From Ianthella basta (taxonomy: Eukaryota; Porifera; Demospongiae; Verongiida; Ianthellidae): a stretch of 64,000 nt of DNA. Location of the stretch: assembly GCA_964019415.1 (NCBI GenBank), contig OZ025885.1:3632672-3696671 (forward strand), read 5' to 3'. Of the stretch, positions 44,699 to 56,600 are shown one piece after another (position 1 is the stretch's first letter; every line of letters starts with the position of its first letter). Position numbers and translations under genes: made by a program. The notes beneath the pieces were generated by a model. The model was given only the letters and a program-made list of their open reading frames with translations. It made no database searches and was not told where the DNA came from.

Positions 44699-47600
44699 AT
44701 GGCCGTCAGAAAGCCAGGCGTGGATCCTTTCGTTGTTCAAAAACACCAGAGGGCAACAACTGAGAGGATAGAGAAGTTTCTTTCCGACACATACTTCACT
44801 GATGTAAACCTCAGAGGACGGTTAGTGCGTGCGTAGTAGAGCAACGCTTAGAGTAGTCGCGACATTGAGTCACCGATCATCCATGATTGAGTGAATTGTC
44901 ATTGTTGCAATTGAAATGTTCAAGTCATGCTGAATTTTCAGTGCTATAATTACGTTTCATTGCACATTCTTCACGAGTTTGCGATTTCAGGGTCATCAGT
45001 CAACAAGGAACAGGATAAGCCTGTAATTGGGGTTAATTTCGCGATCCACTTCGCTGGAGTGAAGGGAAGGGCGAAGCCCTGCGATTACCATTAAATGCAA
45101 TGTTGGACAACTGTGACTAGAGCACTATCAGTCAAGTGGTCACCGCAAGTACCATTCTTTTCTATGGGCCGCACAGCATATGCAGAATTCTGTATGCATA
45201 CGAATTTTGCTTCCATTCTAAGCTTAGATGATGAGACAGTGTACTAAGTTTTAGTCGCATTCCTTTAATGTCCTTCACTTAGTTGAATCTTAACACCACC
45301 AGCACCCAACAGGGCTGGGGGAAGCATTTTTTTTGTTACTCAGGCGAAGTTCACGGACACCGAGATGCTAGGGGGGTCTGGAGGCATGCCCCCCAGGAAA
45401 TTTTTGCATTTTAGGCCTACTAAGATTGATTCTGATGCAATCTGAGAAGCAAATAATCACATTTCTGAAACAATGTATTAAGACTCTTTAATCTTTTCTC
45501 AATAACATATAGGATAGGATGTAGTTAGGTAGCTATAGCTACCTAGTTATTCATCAGTGTTAGCTAACCAGCAGACGAGCTTTCTCTGTACAAATAATTA
45601 TTTTTGAATGTTTTTGTTACTGCCAATGGCAAACATATGGGGGGGGGGGGGAAGCTGTAGTGTTTGGGGAGAAGCCCCCCCCCCCCCCCAGTAGATTCAA
45701 CCCTGCGAATAGAGTCATGTCACATGTGCATAAAAAATTTAAATACAGAGATTGGCATGCTGCAGCAGTAATACAATGTACAGAATTTGAGTACTCATTG
45801 ACAATGATACTGTGACAATAATCAAGACTTAGGAATATGCTGTAGACTGAAGATCACCTACATCCTCATTCTTCTTTAGTACAATATCTCTGGCATGCTT
45901 ATGGATCTGACAGCAGAAAAAATACTGATTATTAGCTGATCAGATGCCACATTTGTCCTCAATGCTCACAGCATCAAATACTAGAGCCCTTACTTCAGAG
46001 TGCTCATGAGTTGGAAAACCACTGTGCTTTTCACCAGCAGCATCCTTCTAGATCGTATAACCAGTAGAAACAAACTATCTTTCATCTTCCCAATTAGAGA
46101 CATTGCACCTTGCTTGGAGGCCTTTACGCACAAAAAACAAAACATTTTGTCATTGGCTTGGTAATAATGGAGCCAGGGCCACTTCTTAAACCATCCAGGC
46201 TGAACTGCTCTACAGTGGCATGAAGTAAAATCTACAATCACGTAAAGAAGCTTCTGGCCTCAAGTAAAATAATGAACTAACCTGAAAACAGGTGAGGACT
46301 GTCTAAATTTCCTTTTGGAAAGTCAAATGAGGTCGGCTGATTCGGCTCCTCGCCAACATCGGGCAATGCATCGGAGGACAAGCTCGAGGTGGACAACGAC
46401 GAAGACGACACCATTTTGCAGACACGTGTTGAGTGCATGGGACTATTGTGCAATAGTGATTCAACGGGGCTGCGTGTAGTTTGTAATACCTGTTGATGGT
46501 TCAACTTTGATTTTGTCTGTCAGACAAGCTCAAGGGCTCCTTTCCTTTTCTGCTCTATTTTGAAGTTAAGTTTAGTGTAAAAAATGACTACAGCCACTGT
46601 TGTAGTGGCTGTAGGTCTTCTCCCGACCCTGCCCAACACTTACCAACACTCTTACTGTCAGCCTTCTATTGACCTCATAAGTCTTCCACAGCACAGGGGT
46701 TCATGTATAATATCATTTGCCCCATCCATCAAAGTTACAATGAGTTGGTAGAAGGCTAGGGATGCAGTGAAAGATTTTAATTGATGTGAGGGACCTTCAG
46801 ATACTGATCATCACAAGTAAACCTTAGTTAACATGGCTAACTGTAAGGAGCCTGTTGAAGTACTGTGTGGTAGTAATTGTGCTATTGTATTGTACCTTCT
46901 TTCCTACTACCTGAGCACCCATCCTTCAGGTGGGTTTGCAGCCTGTCGTCCATAATTTGAGTCCTTACCCATGATATATTATCTAACAGTGGCCAACAGT
47001 AATGGAGCAAGGCCAGCCCCCACTTCCTGGTCTATTTTGAAGAAGTCTGCCTCATTTGGTGTAGATTGTTAGAGAGCTGATCGAGTAGTTCATGTTCAGC
47101 CAAGCTACGATCTTTACCGAATCTTATATTGCAAGAATGTAAGAGATGCAAAAGTCAGGCAGAATGACTTTAAACCAAATTTCAGCTTGGCCATGGTACT
47201 TTTCGTACATGGGCCTATTGACGCCATTGGGCTTGTGGTCAGCCATTGCAGAGGCAAGATTGACAGAAGGGTAGTATCCACTGATTGCCCTTCTACTCAG
47301 TAGAAAATGGCTATGGAAGTTAATGGGTAACTGTTTCAAATACTCTTTGAGATTTGTGTTGATTATGATCTGCTTTTAAAGGTGGAATCAGTTTCAGTGA
47401 ATGCACTGAGCATAGAATAAAAACTACTTTCAAATGGTTTGGCTAGCCCTTAAGGCTCACTGAATGTTAATGTTAACGACTGGGCTGCAACTGATCATTC
47501 TTATCTCTTTTGTAGGTTGTATCCTCAAGCTGCACCTCTGGAATCACTAATGACTGGGTCATCATTACAAGCAATTGCCTTACACAACTGCACACAGAAA

Positions 47601-50600
47601 TCAGTGAATGCCTCTGCTGTGGATGTTGGATACAGCTTTGGTCCAACGTAAGCAACAAGTTACAGTGGCAAAATAATGGGTGTTTGAAAGGCTTTTCTTA
47701 TGTGTTAGATGGAGCACACATTGGTTTGAGTGTCGAGCGAAGATTCCAACTGAATGGAAAGGAAAGGAAGTTAGATTCAGATGGAATTCTGGGTGTGAAG
47801 CATTGGTATGTGCTATCTTACATTGATTTACTAGTTTGTGCAAGATGCTATGGTGTGCTGTTGTGTGACATCGTGTCAAGAAAACATGCTTTGGCTGCTC
47901 TTCATCGGCTACTGCTGAGTTTGATTGCATGCCATCACACCATGCCATTCATTTGAACTAAAACTAGAAATAATAAAAATTTTCTACAAAAATAGTAAGG
48001 ATGTAGGGATGGCATAATAAGGACAAAAACAGGTAAAGGCTGTTACACAGTGGAGCATTAACCATGGTCCCTACGTGCAAGAATGTCACACCTTATAGTC
48101 CTACATCCTTACTATTTTTGTGGAAAATTTTTATAATCACTAGTTTCTGTACTTTTTATAGTGTGCAGCTAGCTAAGCTGTAGCTATGTACATACTAACC
48201 CACAACCATAGGAGGTTGATGCTGCTATTGGACCTTATTTCTGTATCCCTGGGCTTGAAGTTTTGGCTAGCTAAGTACCTGGGTTCCACGATAAGCCATC
48301 GAAGAGAACGCAGAAATGATGACCAGAAGCCAACTGGCAGTAATTAAGAATGGTTGGAAATGTATAACCGCGAATTTCCTTCAAACAGCACGCAAGCTAA
48401 CTTTGGCTGAGGCTATCTGCGTACGTAACTTCAAACGGCCACACGACGACGTTGCTAAGCTATTGAACTATTGTCCAACTACTTTGACTGAGGCGTAGAG
48501 CAATGTGAGGAGCTCCAGTTTGCAGAGCAATGTGAAGGAGTCCACATCTGATCAGTACATTTGAATTGGAAGCAGACAGAACGACATACTCTTGAACTGC
48601 CAGTTAGGGATGCTACTTCTCTATTGCTTTGCAGTTTCTATTAAGCATGGTTTATTTTAAAAGCATAGTAATGTGTTGTGCTGTGATACATTTGGTTTTC
48701 TGCTTTATGTGTGTAGGTGTGGCTTAACGGTGAGGCAGTTCAAGTGAGTTTCTGTTAATGACTATCAGTGCCCTGCGTCACTGGTTCACAGGGGTGTTCT
48801 GCAATCAGAGACTTAACCAACTGCTGCATGTAGAACTCTTTAATTGAATAACACTGCAGGTCATGGCCAACTCAGTACAAGTAGATTATACAGCTTTCTA
48901 CCACATGCATGTATGTAGGCAGCATTAGCCACTAGTAACAGGGATTCAATGCAGATACCTTTACAGCACACATATTTCCAAATTTTGTACAACATCTGGC
49001 AAACTCCATGACCACTATTGTGGCGCATCATTTAACAATCATAATATAAACCCAACTAGCAACAATATATGCCCACTACTGTAACTGCATGCGTAGTTGT
49101 TCATGGCAGTCACAAGTATCTATCCACATTCTGGTCAAGGAGAAAAAATGAATTTGCTCTGATAAACTAGAAAAGGCTCCTCCATGAATGTCTTGGCTAA
49201 CGTCAGTTAGTTCACAGCGCATATAAGAGATTGTGCACTGACAAAAAGAACAAACAGTTAATTGACTTGTCAGTTTTTGCAAATAGTATATTGCCTTTTC
49301 CTGCTCTAGCACAAGTAGTACATAAGAATAGCTGTGGCACGGAAGTAGGTAGAATATTGACTGCTAGTACATGTTTCAGCTTGAGCTACTATTCATCTGC
49401 ACAAGTATGTTTTTTTGTCCAACTAATCATTTTACAGGGACTGACAGGAGGTGACAGCCAGTACCGCTATGACTTCATTTTAACTGATTGTGCAGCTGGA
49501 GGAGAGTGCTATACCTTATACCTAGAAGTGGCTGCTAATGGAATCTGTGGAGCAGGAGAAAATGGTCTGATCAACGCTCCTAATCCCAACAAGTACTATT
49601 CCATATCCCTTGCTGATGTGGCTGTGTTTGACAGAGATGTTTACAACCTACTCTGGGACCTCAAAGTGATGCTTGGAGTTATCCAGGTACCCTATGTCAT
49701 TATGTGCTCTTCTTTTCTCTTGGAATTAGCAAATTTTTCGTATAGCTTCTGTCCTGTGTTTACACTAGCTTGCCTTTGAGCTAGGTGTAGGTTTAGAACA
49801 GCATGTTACAGACGTTGTGCAATGTGGTCTTAAGACTGATACTTGCCACCAACTACTTAGGACTGGCAGGTTATTGCTTGGTAACTACTAGGAAATACTT
49901 ATGTAAGCAGAGACCGATGGCTTGTTTAATCTAAAAGATTATAACTATCCCTGGGTATTGATTTTGGTATCCTTGTACAGTCACTGAAAGAGGATAACCA
50001 CAGAAAGTTTGAAACTCTGTATGCAGCTAATGCTATTGTGAACAATTGCAAGGAGTTTAGTCAGAGTGAGCTGCAGACGTAAGTGACAACTCTAAGTTTT
50101 CAATGCACAACATGTTGCAGTTGACAAGCATGTACATATTCAAGGATTTGTCTTTAAGTGCTTATAACACAGTACGCACCTGCTCTAAAATACGGGCAAG
50201 TGGAAAAGCAGAAAACCAGCGGAAATGGGAACGGACACGGGAACGGGAACAGATTGTTTTCTCTGGAAGCAATTGACTCACTTCTCACAGCCTCCAGTCA
50301 TCCCTCCATACCTGAAGGGTCGGGGAATGGGAACACATTTCTCTAAAAACAATCAACTCACTTCTCAGGGCTTCCAGTCATCTCTACACAAAGGGTGTAG
50401 TCAAGGAGTCGATTAGCAGTGTTAGCTAGTAAGCTTGCTAGTGGGGCCTCTTCATCGAACTACTGTCAGGTCACGATCTTAGCCATACGAAAGCTGATTA
50501 TGACGATTCTTGAACTGTTTAGAGGTTATGCGAAACAAACATGCATATGATGCACCAATCTAGAGTTCAGCTGACCCTTTCTAAGAAATGTATAGCAGCT

Positions 50601-53600
50601 ACAAAATGTAAGGTGTCTCAAATAGCAGGATAGCTGGCTATGTCGAGCTACATATACAGACGACTTGCTCATTGTGATACACAAGGATCACTTCTGGCTA
50701 CTTGCACACTCAAGCCCTGTTCACAACAGCACAGTAGTGGAGGACAGCAGGTGTTGGGGTTAAGAATGAAGGTAGCTAGCTACGTAAATGTTGTGCAAGT
50801 CATTAGCTATAGCTAGGTATGAGGCCACGGCTAGCTCACACCTGCTCAGGGCTTGATGCACCATCCTTGGGGGCACCAACTATGTAACATCCAGTGGAGC
50901 TATATACTAGGGCTGTATCATATGTAAGATGCTAGTATACATTATTATCTGAATCTGGATATAAATTATAGCTAGCGCCTTACATTTTGTAGCTGCTATA
51001 GCTACATTTTCGTAGAAGGGGTAAGTTGAACTGTAGATTGGTGTATCATATGCATGTTTGTTTCTTGTAACCTTTAATCAGTCCAAGAATGTTCCATCCC
51101 TGGGGCTCCGCCTTGATGATGAAGTGGTGCGCATCGCTGCTGGTCTTCGTCTCGGTGTTCCCCTCTGCTGTCCACACGTGTGCAGTCAGTGTGGAGGCCA
51201 TGTGGATGAGCTGGGCATACATAGCCTCAGCTGCAAGTTCAGTGCAGGGCATCTTCCGCGGCACACGGCAATCAACACTATTGTCAAGACGTCCCTAGCC
51301 AGAGCGCAGTTTCCATCTACACTGGAGCCCTCAGGCCTCAGCCGGTCAGACGGCAAACGCCCAGATGGGGTTACCATCACTCCATGGCAAGTAGGTCGCA
51401 CCCTTGTTTGGGATGTGACCTGCTCCGATGCCCACGCAGTCTCCCTTATAGTGTTGGCAACGAGAGAGGCAGGAGCGGTGGCGGCTGCAGCCAAGGCGAA
51501 GAAGACCGAGCAGTACGCTGAGTTGGCTAGGACTCACCATGTGGCCCCACTGGCGGTCGAGACATCTGGTGTGTTGGCTTGGGCTCGCGAATTCTCCACT
51601 GAACTGGGCAGGCGGTTGATCCGAGTCATGGGGGATTTGATGTCCCGATGCCACATGATTCAGCAGATCTCAGTTTCCCTACAAAGAGGCAACGCTGCCT
51701 CGGTGCTGGGCACCATTGAGCAATGTAATTTAATTGACAATTAATTACTATTCAGACATTGCATAGGTGGTGCTGTGCACTGCCTATTAATTACTTTGAC
51801 TCAGTTAATAGGTCGTATTGTATCCCTAGATAACCTTTGTTAGGCATATTCAGACTACCACCTGAAAAAAAATTAATGTAAAAAAAGTCCAAGAATTGTC
51901 ACAATCAGCTTTCGTATGGCTAAGAGCGAGGCAGTAGTTCAACGAAGAGGTCCCACTAGCAAGCTTAGCTACTAGCTAACACTACTGATCGACTCCTTGA
52001 CTACACCCTTTACATAAGGATGACTGAAAGCCCCGAGAAGTGAGTCGATTGTTTTTAGAGAAGCAATTTGTTCCCGTTCCCAACCCTTCCGGGAATGGAG
52101 GGACAACCGGAGGCTGAGAGAAGCGAGTCGATTGCTTTCAGAGAAAGTAATCTGATCCCATTCACGCTTCCCATTCCCGTTTCCCGTTCCCGTTTCCGCT
52201 GGGTTCCTGCTTTTCCACTTGCCCCTAAAATACATTGTACCCTTTGTGCAGCATGAGTTCTTTCTGTTTTAAGCCACTGGAGATGGATCCTTGTACATCA
52301 TTTTTGCCACCTTTCAGTGTATGAATGTTCCACGACAGAATCCACTTCATTCATTCTTCAGACTACACAAGCAGGCAGAGGACTTTTTAAGCCAAAAGAA
52401 TGGAGATCTGCATTTTACCTTGTATGCATTTGGGCATTGCCATATTGATAGTGGTGAGTCTCACTATTGGTCTGAATACAATGCAACTACCATTAAATAG
52501 GGACATGAATTGACGTTGACTTTGTGTACTCCATTGCTACAGCAAGGTAAAGCACACCTTGGAGCAGGATGCAGCAACCAAATGTGACTTGCACAAGGAG
52601 ACAGCCTTCAGTCTCTGATATAGGGCTCTTGTGCAATGTGCAATTGGTTGTTGTATTGAGCTAATGTACGTCCTCCTCACAATTTGATGTACAGTACACA
52701 TCATAAAAAACGTGACGCTAAATGGTAACAGATATCTGCCCAACAGTTAACTGTTAACAGTTATCAGTTACCTGAACGTGAGTGCAATACTGTCTGATAC
52801 GATAATTTTATTCAGCATGTAATTATACACATGAAACTCATGAAGGTGCAAGTATCGGAGACGATATTCTTCTCTGACCATTTCACTGCTTACAGTACGC
52901 TTACAGAATCATCTTGAAATTGATCACAGAACAGAATATCACAGCAGCATATGTTTGTAAATAATAGTGAATCTCAAGGATAATCGCTAACCGTTAATCG
53001 ATCACCGATAAAGTTATGGTTAGTAGTTACCTGTTCTTCTGTAACCATTGACTGTTGGCTGGCAGTTCTTGGTTAACATCACGTTTTTGTTGTTTTCAAA
53101 TTCAGGGTTCGTATGGCTTCATGTTGTGCTTCTGTTTGGTATAGACAGTGCAAGTTCCAAAATACAAGGGTTGTGAAGCCATAAATAATGTAATGTAAAC
53201 GAACAAAATAATGTAATATAGTATAACTAGCAGGGCGCCTGCCTTCAGTGGGCTTCTGCTACAGCACGTCACATGACAGCGAGACAGGCCCAGGCTGATT
53301 CGAAGAATTTGCACTGTTAGCAACGGAGGGTAGCTGCTATAGCGATGGCCGAGTTCAAAATTCAATCATTGGCTGACAGCGAATCACACTACCTGATACC
53401 CAGAAGTCAAGGGAGCGATAATTAATAAAATGGCTGTTAGTCGTGAACGAAAAACCGGAAATTGAAGGACATCTCTTCGGGAACTGCAAGATGGGCAATT
53501 TCAACTCGTGGAGGACACTTCTGGAGTCCTGCTTTATAATCCCTATGAATTTGGTAGTGTCCTGTGCAGTAGAATTGCGAACGAACAAACAAACAAACAA

Positions 53601-56600
53601 ACTGAATTATGTATAGATATAATATAATATAATGTTGGAGACTTGATTCACCCTGTAGCACAGACCATTGGTAAGATGTCAAGCTTAAGGGAAATTTAAT
53701 GATTTGACATAATTATGACAGAATTTCTAATTAGGCCTTTGTTTACGTGCAAGGTCATGCCAAATTTCAAGTATAAAATGCCGTAACCCCATATCATTAC
53801 TATGGCACATTTATACTGATCATGGTGGGTGTTATAATAATTTAGTATGAAAATCCAGCAAATGCTCGTGAAACTTTGTAAGCAAGTGCAAGTAGTCAAT
53901 GAGGCTGTGCACTCAGCAGATTGCAACTTTCACTGTGTGGTGGTGATGGTGATGGCGTCATGGAAGTGGTGCCATGTAAGTATATATATCTATATATATA
54001 ATTCAGTTCGTTTGTTTGTTTGTTTGTTTGTCTGTTCGTTCGCGATTCGGGCAAAAACTACTGCACAGAACGCCACCAAACTCTCAGGGATTATAAAGTG
54101 GGGCTCTGTGAGTGTCCTCCACGGGTTGAAACCACCTGCCTTGCAGTTCTTGAAGAGATATCCTTCTATTTCCGGTTTTTCGTTCGCGGCTGACGGCCAT
54201 TTTATTAATTATCGCTCCCCTGACTTCCGGTAGTCGGACGGTTTGATTCGCTGTCGTTCATTGATCAACTTTAAACTCGGCCGTCGTTATAGCAGCTACC
54301 TTCTGTTGCTACCAGCTCACATGCGTCAAAACTGGCTGGGGCCGACTCACTGTTGTATGACTCGCCATAGCAGAAGCCCGCCAAAGGCGGGCGCCCTGCT
54401 AGTATATATATATATACTAGGCATACGCTAAGTGCATAAGAATTGCCTCGCAGCATGAATATTACGTGGCCAGTAGACAAGTGTATTGTGATGTTACAGA
54501 CTGGAGCAGTCTTAGCAGCCAAGCGCCTTGTTTGTTACTGCCAAAGCTCCCCAAGCCTGGACTGCCGCTGCTCGTCCGTCGCCAGTGCCAGTAGCCTTGC
54601 GCCATTCCGCCGCATTCAATTCTAGTCTGGCCTATCTTTGCCCCGCTGTCTCCATATCAAGTCCCGCGCAACGTCTTGCAGTGTGGCCCCCTCGGCGTGC
54701 TGGACGCAGCCGCGTCGTTGCCATTCCCATCTGTGCCTTCCCTCTCCTTCTGTGCCCCTGATCTGTGGGAGCATACCGGCAAAGATGAGCGGCCGAACAG
54801 GAGCAGAAGCATCCTTTGAAAAGATGAGCTGTCACGTGACGGAGTCACATGCGCAGTCACGTGTCATGCGATACAAATATCGGATATAATTACGTATATC
54901 GCTGAGGCTCGAATAGACAGCGATCATTAGCCTCACTTCGCGACAGAGCAAGAAATGCGCGCACGCATCGCGAACACACACAGACAGACAGACAGACAAT
55001 TTCGGCTTTATATATTAGATACTGAGGATGTGTAACTGTACTTATGATTGTTTTAACAACTATTGATGAAGTATTGTGTGTGGTGGAATTTATATTGTCG
55101 CCATTTTATTTGACTGGAAGTGGGCCAAAGGACAAGACTAAAGACTTTCAAACCTGGCTTCCAAACATCCTTGTTCTTGAACGTTAGAGTCTTTTGCCTT
55201 TGTACGTAAGTTGTGAAAGGAGCTCATACAGCACATCTGGTGAACGGGCACAGAGAACGCAATCATAAAGCACCTAACAGGTCATTGAATTTGTCCCCGT
55301 GTCTTCTTTGATAATGGCCGCCTACGTTGCAGCCAAACCTCTCATTGCCATAAATCTTATAAAAATTCTGAGTCTAATTTTTGCAAAATTTTGTGATCTT
55401 GCCTTGAAGCTCTCTGAAATTTTACATCTTGGACCACTCTAAACTTTGTGTAGATTTCTAATTTCAACATCAGTTACCAGGGCTTTGCATATATACGTAC
55501 CTCACAAAGTAGTACCTAACAACTCTAAATCTCATAGACACCAACGGTTCTCGGTCTAAGGTGCTTAGACTTTGATAGCAACCATCACTATATTGTAAAG
55601 GACCGCACTGGCATTTATATTTAAAACTGGTGACAGAAAGATAGCTGAGTAGTAAATGGCAGCGCGAAGTGCATGGCAACAACCCTGTGAAGTACGGCTG
55701 CCAAGAAATACCATGGAGCAGTGCACAGGTTCACCTTGCTCCAATTTTTTGCAGCTATAGTACTGAAAGTTTGCCTTAGCATGCTGGGAGCTACTAGAGG
55801 TAGTCTAAGTGAAACCAGAGGTGGTTTAAGTTGAATCAGTGGTATATATGATTTAGAACACCTCCATTTGACATAATCAGAGTTTACTTATTGCACTTTG
55901 CATCTCATCTGTATCTGTATCTCATCTAAGCTGTGATCGTTGGTCTCACTGCACTTGCACGTGATGGCTGTTTGGCAGTTTATGAATGTAGTATTAAATG
56001 TTACAAGGAAATCTTGAAGACTGACATCTGTACTTATAGATACGGCTGATTACAAACACTAGCTTTAATTAGCATCAGTTTTAGTGTGATTTTTACACAG
56101 GGTTTTGTGTGTATGGTACATGCTATGAACCACGGCTTGTGTTGTGTTGTGGCTGTACTGTATCCTCCAGCTTGGCTGTGGCCTTATTCAGAGACCATAA
56201 GGAAATGTGCTAGAAGTTGGTCAACTCAGCTTCGCCTAATGGAGAAATACCCTCAGTTTACCTTTACATGTTCACAGGTAAGAATTGTACATATTCAACC
56301 ATGCTTGTGTCAGTATGACCATGTAAAGGCTAATAGCTAAGGTGTAGATAAAGGTGTGATTAAGATTCTTCCACTCTGATGAAGTTCTGTATTAGTTGCA
56401 GCAGTTAGTAATTGATGAAGAACTTTCTGGTTGAATCATCTTGCATTGTCCATCCACTGCATTGCTCTGCTGCAGCTTTCACCTAAGAATTGCTGACCAT
56501 TGTTTTGTGTAGCTGCCATGTGCTGAATGCTGTATTTGTAATTTCTGAGTTCAATACTGCATTAGCAAAAAATTAGTCATTGTCTTATATTCCATCTGTG

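Larger units (their letters stand above)
50194..52224. mobile_element. 2.03-kb element with about 320-bp inverted termini and 9-bp target duplication (MULE-like)
   Basis: The left end starts GGGCAAGTGGAAAAGCAG and the right end finishes with its complement. Similarity of the arms continues for about 320 bp (50194-50516 and about 51890-52224) through GGGAAC-type hexamer repeats and TACGAAAGCTGATT. The identical 9 bp CTAAAATAC flank both ends (50185-50193, 52225-52233). Long TIRs plus a 9-bp duplication are the mark of Mutator-like (MULE) elements. No MULE transposase is present, so it is non-autonomous. Inside are a second inverted-repeat element and a retrotransposon C-terminal frame. It lies in MAN2C1 intron 6. 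Confidence 0.85.
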
